Shown here: positions 59,279-64,000 of the stretch, one piece after another
Layout: each line of letters opens with the position of its first letter
Position numbering within the stretch: position 1 is the first letter of the stretch
Assembly: GCF_012726265.1 (NCBI RefSeq)
Contig: NZ_JAASAG010000009.1
Span: 248,001 to 312,000 of the forward strand
Source: Streptomyces sp. HNM0575
GTDB lineage: Bacteria; Actinomycetota; Actinomycetes; Streptomycetales; Streptomycetaceae
Length of the DNA stretch: 64,000 nucleotides
Direction of reading: 5' to 3'
The notes under the pieces: generated by a model
What the model was told of the DNA's origin: nothing
Seen by the model: only the letters and a program-made list of their open reading frames with translations
Database searches by the model: none
Program-made: the position numbers and the translations under genes

Positions 59279-60121
59279 CTTCGAAGCCCTCGTTCGCTGG
59301 TCGGTGCGCCGGCTCCCGCCCGTCCCGGTGCCGCCCGGGTGGTGCGTGCCGTCCGTGTCCGGGTGAACGGTACCCGCCGCACGCCTTCCGCGTCCGGGAG
59401 CCCGGAGGTCCCGTCACCTGCTGCCCCGTAGCGTCCCTCGGATCCCTCGGAGTCGCGTATGCCTGGTACGTCGGCGGACGCCCGCTTCGGATTCCGCTTC
59501 GGGTTCCGGTTCGGATTCGCCGGAGAGTGCCCGAGTGCCGTGCGCTGATGGGCGATCGATGCGACCCGCGCGACCGGTGCCGCAGCGGCGGTACGCACGG
59601 ACCGCGGGGTCCGCCGGTCAACTACCGCTCAGCGACGGCCGAATCGCCGTACCGCCGGGCCTCGGCGCCCCGGGGCGGCCCGTCCGCCGACGGGCCGCCG
59701 CTCCCGGTCCGGCTTCGCAGGCCGCAGCGAAGCGGTCCGGGAGCGGCGCCCTTTCGCGGGCCGGATAGCGCTTGGACGACGCCGCACTCCCCCGCAGCAC
59801 GACGCCGTACCCCCCAAGCCCGGCCCTGCCCCGGCAGGTTGGCGGACTGAAAACCGGTGGCCGGTGTTCAGCATCACGTTGACACTATGTCCTTGTGGGC
59901 TTCAAGCCGCAAGCATCGTTCTGATAATTTCAAAGTAAGTGGCAAGGAAAACGCTTGTGTTGACGCTCATACAGCAGCTCCGTGCGATGTGCCGGGACCG
60001 GCAGCCGGGTTCGGGGGCCCGGTCCTCTGGAAGCGCTCACACACGTCTCTTGCCGGAGCACCACGCGTACGTGCACCCCGACCGCGCGCGTACTGATCAA
60101 CCTCCGTAAGGAGTCCGGAAC
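59279..60121. other. 843-bp divergent spacer, no clear gene
   Basis: No ORF with homology. Contains short direct repeats of CTTCGGATTCCG/GTTCGGATTC type at 59489-59520. The last 240 bp are notably AT-richer (59870-59960), which fits a promoter for the DUF397 gene or the remains of a lost XRE partner. Confidence 0.5.
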
Positions 60122-60385
60122 ATGAACCCTGATGCTGCAACCCCCGAGACCGGCCGTCTGCGTAACGGGATGCCCGCGCGTGAACTGGGCACCGAGGGCT
60201 GGCACAAGCCCTGGAGCGGGCAGAACGGCGGAGCCTGCGTAGAGGCGAAGAAGCTGCCCGACGGCCGGGTGGCGCTGCGACAGTCCACAGATCCCGAGGG
60301 CCCCGTCCTGCTCTACACCCCGGAGGAGATCACCGCGTTCATCGAGGGAGCGAAGGCCGGCGCGGCCGACTTCCTCACCGCCTGA
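60122..60385 (+). CDS. DUF397 domain protein (orphan)
   Basis: 87-aa small protein. WHKPWSGQNGGACVEAKKLPDGRVALRQSTDPEGPVLLYTPEEITAFIEGAKAGAADFL is the DUF397 domain (WxKSSxSxxxGxCVEVA-like start, DSKxPxGPxLxFTxxEWxAFL-like end), though the usual Ser residues are replaced. ATG 60122 has AAGGAG about 9 bp upstream. Normally it is encoded right after an XRE/DUF5753 regulator and antagonises it; none is adjacent here. Confidence 0.92.
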   Translation: MNPDAATPETGRLRNGMPARELGTEGWHKPWSGQNGGACVEAKKLPDGRVALRQSTDPEGPVLLYTPEEITAFIEGAKAGAADFLTA

Positions 60386-60452
60386 GAGGGGGCTCACCGC
60401 CGGAGAGGGGCCTCTCTGCCTGAAGTGGGGCCTCTCTGCCGGAGCGGAGCCC
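60376..60452. repeat. 19-20 bp tandem repeat (x4) starting at the DUF397 stop codon
   Basis: Four units: CACCGCCTGAGAGGGGGCT (60376-60394, holding the stop TGA), CACCGCCGGAGAGGGGCCT (60395-60413), then a 20-bp CTCTGCCTGAAGTGGGGCCT and a 19-bp CTCTGCCGGAGCGGAGCCC. Confidence 0.88.
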
Positions 60453-60683
60453 CGTGGAGCCGAGTGCTCTCCGGTCCGCCCTCCGGTCCGCTGCGGCTCG
60501 TGCCGTACGGAGCGGGACCCCGATCGAGGGAAGCGCCGCCCCGGGCCTCACGGTCCGGCGCGGCGCGTCTCCGCGTCCGGTCACGCTCCGCGGGTTCCTC
60601 CCGCGGCTCGCAGGGGTCCGGCGACTCCGGATCACGTTCCGGGCGGGCCCGCGCACCGCGACGGGTGAACCTGCGCATTTCGT

Positions 60684-60714
60684 TTGCGCTGGAGCGCACT
60701 CCAATTCGTAGCGT
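60684..60714 (+). promoter_or_regulatory. MerR-like promoter with palindrome in a 19-bp spacer
   Basis: TTTGCG (60684-60689) and TAGCGT (60709-60714) are 19 bp apart, with TGGAG CGCA CTCCA (60690-60703) filling the spacer. This is the layout of MerR-activated promoters; a TetR-type site is the alternative. Start of transcription would fall at the ATG at 60722. Confidence 0.55.
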
Positions 60715-60721
60715 TCCGTCC

Positions 60722-61750
60722 ATGACCCCATCCACTTCTTCCCCCGCACCCACCCCGCAGCGCCCCATCGGCTCGGGCTTCGGCGCCGGCACCACCGCCG
60801 CCGAAGTCCTCGACGGAATCGACTTGTCCGGGAAGCTCGCAGTCGTCACCGGCGGCTACTCGGGACTCGGCCTGGAGACCACACGCGCGCTCGCCGCAGC
60901 GGGCGCCCATGTCGTGGTGCCGGCCCGGCGGCCCGAGGCCGCGCGTGAGGCCCTCGAAGGGATCGCGCGCGTCGAGACCGACGCCCTCGATCTCGGCGAC
61001 CTCGACAGCGTCCGGTCCTTCGCCGACCGCTTCCTCTCCACCGGCCGCGGCATCGACGTCCTGATCGGCAGCGCCGCGATCATGGCCTGTCCCGAGACCC
61101 GGGTGGGCCCGGGCTGGGAGGCCCAGTTCGCCACCAACCACCTGGGCCACTACGCGCTCGTCAACCGGCTGTGGCCCGCCCTCGTACGGGACGGCGGAGC
61201 ACGCGTGGTCTCCGTGTCCTCCCGGGGACACCACCGCTCGGCGATCCGCTGGGACGACGTCCACTTCGAGCACGGTTACGACAAGTGGCAGGCCTACGGG
61301 CAGGCCAAGACCGCGAACGCGCTGTTCGCCGTCGAACTCGACGCGCGCGGCCGCGAGTTCGGCGTACGGGCCTTCTCACTCCACCCCGGAGGGATCCTCA
61401 CCCCTCTCCAACGCCACCTGCCCGCCGAGGAGATGGTCCGCGCCGGGTGGATCGACGAGGACGGCAATCCGCTGCTCCCCTCCTTCAAGACCCCCGAACA
61501 GGGCGCGGCGACGCAGGTGTGGGCCGCGACTTCGCCGCAGCTGGACGGCATGGGCGGCGTCTACTGCGAGGACTGCGACATCGCGCCCGTCGCGTCCGGC
61601 GACCAGACGTCGGTGACCCCTCCGGGCACGGCGTCGGGCGTACGGGAGTACGCGGTCGATCCGCGGGAGGCGGCACGGCTGTGGGCGCTGTCGGCCGAAC
61701 TGACGGGCGTGGACGCGTTCGCGGCGGACTCGGCGAGCGGCAGGGCCTGA
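60722..61750 (+). CDS. SDR-family oxidoreductase (WWOX/protochlorophyllide-reductase-like)
   Basis: 342-aa extended short-chain dehydrogenase. Cofactor loop LAVVTGGYSGLGLETTRAL at about 39-57, NHLGHYAL segment, catalytic Ser in VVSVSSRGH and Tyr/Lys in WQAYGQAKTANALF. The remaining C-terminus GGVYCEDCDIA is typical of this subgroup. Substrate unknown. No ribosome-binding site precedes the ATG, which coincides with the predicted transcription start, so the mRNA is probably leaderless. Confidence 0.92.
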   Translation: MTPSTSSPAPTPQRPIGSGFGAGTTAAEVLDGIDLSGKLAVVTGGYSGLGLETTRALAAAGAHVVVPARRPEAAREALEGIARVETDALDLGDLDSVRSFADRFLSTGRGIDVLIGSAAIMACPETRVGPGWEAQFATNHLGHYALVNRLWPALVRDGGARVVSVSSRGHHRSAIRWDDVHFEHGYDKWQAYGQAKTANALFAVELDARGREFGVRAFSLHPGGILTPLQRHLPAEEMVRAGWIDEDGNPLLPSFKTPEQGAATQVWAATSPQLDGMGGVYCEDCDIAPVASGDQTSVTPPGTASGVREYAVDPREAARLWALSAELTGVDAFAADSASGRA

Positions 61751-61764
61751 GGGACGGCCGCCGC

Positions 61765-61799
61765 GCGGGCGGGGTCCGGCCTCAACGGGCCCCGCCCGC
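61765..61799. terminator. Bidirectional hairpin between convergent SDR and DeoR genes
   Basis: GCGGGCGGGG (61765-61774) pairs perfectly with CCCCGCCCGC (61790-61799) over a 15-nt loop. Confidence 0.75.
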
Positions 61800-61807
61800 A
61801 TGGGAGT

Positions 61808-62578
61808 TCAGCCTGCCGCCGAAGCCACCCGCACCGTGCACAGCGGGTCGTCGCGGAACGGCGCCAGCTGCTCCTCGCTCGCGCCGCCGTCGGTGACGAG
61901 ATTCCAGGGGCGTTCGAAGACGGACCACCAGTGGGAGTCGGCGCGGCCCAGCTTCCCCGCGTCCGCGAGGACGTGGACGTCGCGCGAGCGGTCGATCATC
62001 AGCTGCTTCAGCGCGCTCTGCTCCGGTGACGCCTCGCAGATGCCGCGCCCGGCGACCACTCCGTCCGCCCCGAGGAAGACGGCGTCGGCGCTGAGCCTGG
62101 AGACCGCGGCCTCGGCCAGCGGGCCGACCATGCCGAGGCTCAACTGCCGTACGCTGCCGCCCAGTACGACCAGATCGATGCCCGGGACACCGGCCAGGAT
62201 GTTGATCGACGTCAGCCCCGGAGTGGCGACCGTGAGCCCGCCGCGTGCCGCCAGCCGCTCCGCGAGCGCGCCGACCGTCGTACCGGCGTCCAGCAGCACC
62301 ATCCGGCAGTCCGCCGCATGAGGCTCCGCCGCGCGCGCGATGGCGGCCTTCTGCGCGACGGCGATCCCCTCGCGCTCGTGGAGCGTCTGCTCCTCGCCGT
62401 GGCCATGCGAGAGGGCCCCGCCGTACGTCCGCACGATCCGGCCCGTCTCCGAAAGGCGCGTCAGATCACGGCGGATGGTCGACTCGGACACGCCGTAGCG
62501 CCCGGCGAGTTCGGCCACCGCGATGGGCCGCACCCGCAGCAGGTCGCGGATCTCGTCGCGTCTCGCCGCGCCGTTCAT
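61808..62578 (-). CDS. DeoR/GlpR-family transcriptional regulator
   Basis: 256-aa repressor. HTH at about 5-55 (RRDEIRDLLRVRPIAVAELAGRYGVSESTIRRDLTRLSETGRIVRTYGGA), then the DeoR sugar-phosphate sensor (LLDAGTTVGALAERLA; DLVVLGGSVRQLSLGMVGPLAE; DAVFLGADGV; KQLMIDRSRDVHVLADAGKLG). Overlaps the pdxA2 stop by 4 bp, so it is in the same operon and probably senses a phosphorylated intermediate of that pathway. Confidence 0.93.
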   Translation of the reverse strand: MNGAARRDEIRDLLRVRPIAVAELAGRYGVSESTIRRDLTRLSETGRIVRTYGGALSHGHGEEQTLHEREGIAVAQKAAIARAAEPHAADCRMVLLDAGTTVGALAERLAARGGLTVATPGLTSINILAGVPGIDLVVLGGSVRQLSLGMVGPLAEAAVSRLSADAVFLGADGVVAGRGICEASPEQSALKQLMIDRSRDVHVLADAGKLGRADSHWWSVFERPWNLVTDGGASEEQLAPFRDDPLCTVRVASAAG

Positions 62579-63618
62579 GCGGCGGCGTCCGCGCGCCGCG
62601 GCGCCAGCTCGGTGGCCTGACGCAGTGCCTCCAGCATCGACGCCTCGTCCGCGGCGCCCGTACCGGCGATATCGAAGGCGGTGCCGTGGTCGACGCTCGT
62701 ACGGATGACCGGCAGCCCGACGGTGACGTTGACGCCCGCGTCCAGGCCGAGCACCTTCACCGGTCCGTGGCCCTGGTCGTGGTACATCGCCACGACCAGG
62801 TCGAAGTCGCCGCGCACGGCGCGGAAGAAGACGGTGTCGGCGGGCAGCGGCCCCTGGGCGTCGATGCCGTCCCGGCGCAGGGCCTCGATGGCGGGCACCA
62901 CTTTGGTCTCCTCCTCGCCGTGGCCGAAGAGCCCGTTCTCCCCGGCGTGCGGATTGATGCCGCACACGGCGATACGGGGCCGGGCCACGCCCGAGGAGCG
63001 CAGGGTCTCGTGTCCGCGCCGCACCGTGCGCTCCACGAGGCCGGGTTCGATCTTCGCGACGGCGTCGACGAGGCCGATGTGCGTGGTGACGTGGATGACG
63101 CGCAGGGACGGCGCGGACAGCAGCATCGACACCTCGTCGGTGCCGGTCAGGTCGGCGAGCAGCTCGGTGTGGCCGGGATAGCGGTGCCCGGCGGCGTGCA
63201 GCGCCTCCTTGTTGAGGGGCGCGGTGCAGATCGCGTCGACGCGGTGCCCGGTGGCCAGCCGGGTCGCGGTCTCGACGTACCGGTACGCGGCTTCGCCCGC
63301 CACCGGGGAGAGTTCCCCGAAGGGCAGATCCGCGGGGATGTTCGCCAGGTCGATGCAGTCGGCGGTGCCCGGCTCCCAGCGGGCCTCCTCGGGCGAGCCG
63401 ACCGCCGCGATCTCCAGCTCCGCGCCCGTCACTTCGGCCGCGCGGCGCAGCCGGGCGGCGTCGCCCACGACGAGCGGCCGGAAGGCCGCGCTGTGGGCGG
63501 CGTCGGTGGCGCCGGCCGTGCCGGCGGGTCCGACGGTGCGGGCGAGTGCCTTGACGACGACCTCGGGGCCGACGCCCGCGGCGTCCCCCATGGTGATGGC
63601 GATGACGGGTCGGGACAT
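62575..63618 (-). CDS. pdxA2: Four-carbon acid sugar phosphate dehydrogenase (PdxA2 family)
   Basis: 347-aa metal- and NAD-dependent dehydrogenase. IAITMGDAAGVGPEVVVKAL start, GHTELLADLTG (metal His), HVTTHIGL, NPHAGENGLFG and YHDQGHGPVKVLGLDAGVNVTVGLPVIRTSVDHGTAFDIAG are PdxA-family blocks. PdxA2 oxidises D-threonate or D-erythronate 4-phosphate to dihydroxyacetone phosphate. Assignment to PdxA2 rather than vitamin B6 PdxA rests on the neighbouring DeoR regulator and DUF1537-type kinase. ATG 63618. Confidence 0.92.
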   Translation of the reverse strand: MSRPVIAITMGDAAGVGPEVVVKALARTVGPAGTAGATDAAHSAAFRPLVVGDAARLRRAAEVTGAELEIAAVGSPEEARWEPGTADCIDLANIPADLPFGELSPVAGEAAYRYVETATRLATGHRVDAICTAPLNKEALHAAGHRYPGHTELLADLTGTDEVSMLLSAPSLRVIHVTTHIGLVDAVAKIEPGLVERTVRRGHETLRSSGVARPRIAVCGINPHAGENGLFGHGEEETKVVPAIEALRRDGIDAQGPLPADTVFFRAVRGDFDLVVAMYHDQGHGPVKVLGLDAGVNVTVGLPVIRTSVDHGTAFDIAGTGAADEASMLEALRQATELAPRRADAAA

Positions 63619-63811
63619 GGTGACAGCCTTACGCAGACGAGGAGTTGACGCGAAACGGGGGGCGGGCCCGGCGGCCCGGCGAGAGGTCAAGGGCAGGGAC
63701 GGCGGGCAGGGCACGGTGGGCAGGAGGCCGGTGTCGGCGGGTCGGGATCAGAGGTCGGGGACGGTCGGGAGGGAGGGCCGGGGAGAGCCCGGGAGAAGGG
63801 GCTGCGCGGGG

Positions 63812-64000
63812 TCAGAGCGGGCAGGGCGGACGTCCGGGCGTGACGGCGGCCCCGTCCGTGCTCAGTGAGCGGGCGACGCGCAACAGCGTCCCGGCGTCCC
63901 CGAACGAACCGGCCTTGGTGATCACCCGAAGCCGTCCCGGCGTGCTCATCCACACCACGCCCGGCTCGCTCTCCCCCAGCACCTCCAGGGTCGCCACGTC
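63812..64000 (-). CDS. Four-carbon acid sugar kinase (DUF1537), C-terminal end, cut by window edge
   Basis: Last 62 codons of a kinase read to the right edge: LEVLGESEPGVVWMSTPGRLRVITKAGSFGDAGTLLRVARSL resembles the nucleotide-binding C-terminal domain end of DtnK/DenK-type kinases (KSGxFG block). It would phosphorylate D-threonate or erythronate for pdxA2, 193 bp downstream. The spacer is G-rich on the plus strand. Confidence 0.75.
   Translation of the reverse strand, partial: DVATLEVLGESEPGVVWMSTPGRLRVITKAGSFGDAGTLLRVARSLSTDGAAVTPGRPPCPL

Noticed and set aside
1..64000. CRISPR arrays
   Set aside because: The repeats found are short tandem units without unique spacers of 30-40 bp and without cas genes.
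1..64000. tRNA, rRNA or att sites
   Set aside because: No cloverleaf or TTC-loop sequence, no integrase and no flanking direct repeat seen by eye; a tRNA scan would settle this.

Overview
The window is high-GC DNA from a filamentous actinomycete, almost certainly Streptomyces or a close relative. The evidence is GC-rich codon third positions, many GTG starts, 4-bp start/stop overlaps, DmdR/IdeR-type iron boxes, DUF397 and DUF5753 regulators, encapsulin/DyP, HtaA-domain proteins and a LAxTG anchor. It looks like chromosomal accessory or arm territory rich in transport, catabolism and regulators. I see no rRNA, tRNA, CRISPR, transposase or phage genes.

Left part (1-17.5 kb). The window opens inside a fused dipeptide-type ABC ATPase, followed by a quinone oxidoreductase-like protein and a nitric oxide synthase oxygenase. 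Next come small enzymes, an XRE regulator divergent from an SDR, and a PAS-GAF-PP2C-ATPase sensor phosphatase. A minus-strand catabolic block follows: aspartase/fumarase-type lyase, polar amino-acid ABC transporter, N-methyl-amino-acid (SolA-like) oxidase and aldo/keto reductase. A divergent FadR-family regulator sits at its head, with two copies of a palindromic operator in the shared promoter.

Iron and heme island (17.5-33 kb). Five iron boxes mark a siderophore-binding lipoprotein, an O-methyltransferase, a heme ABC importer (hmuTUV), two HtaA heme-binding surface proteins (one with LASTG), a PPOX flavoprotein, a second complete siderophore importer (two permeases, ATPase, binding protein) and a further methyltransferase. 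All appear to be one DmdR/IdeR-type regulon.

Middle (33-47 kb). There is a DUF1345 membrane protein, a thioesterase, a family-1 encapsulin whose 3' end overlaps its convergent DyP peroxidase cargo, a PucR regulator, an MFS exporter, a YdeP-type molybdopterin oxidoreductase with a 19-bp perfect palindrome upstream, an XRE/DUF5753 regulator, a lysoplasmalogenase, two coupled small ORFs and a MazG-like protein.

Right part (45.8-64 kb). A compact operon of unknown substrate encodes a FAD oxidoreductase, an IlvD/Edd dehydratase, a two-subunit aconitase X and an MFS permease, with LysR and IclR regulators. It is followed by dimethylargininase, TetR plus a CYP102-like P450 broken by an AC duplication, a flavin monooxygenase, an orphan DUF397 protein, an SDR with a MerR-like promoter, and a four-carbon sugar-acid module (DeoR, PdxA2, start of a DUF1537 kinase) running off the right edge.

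A pattern crossing the whole window is short tandem repeats starting at, or just 3' of, stop codons of at least eight otherwise unrelated genes.
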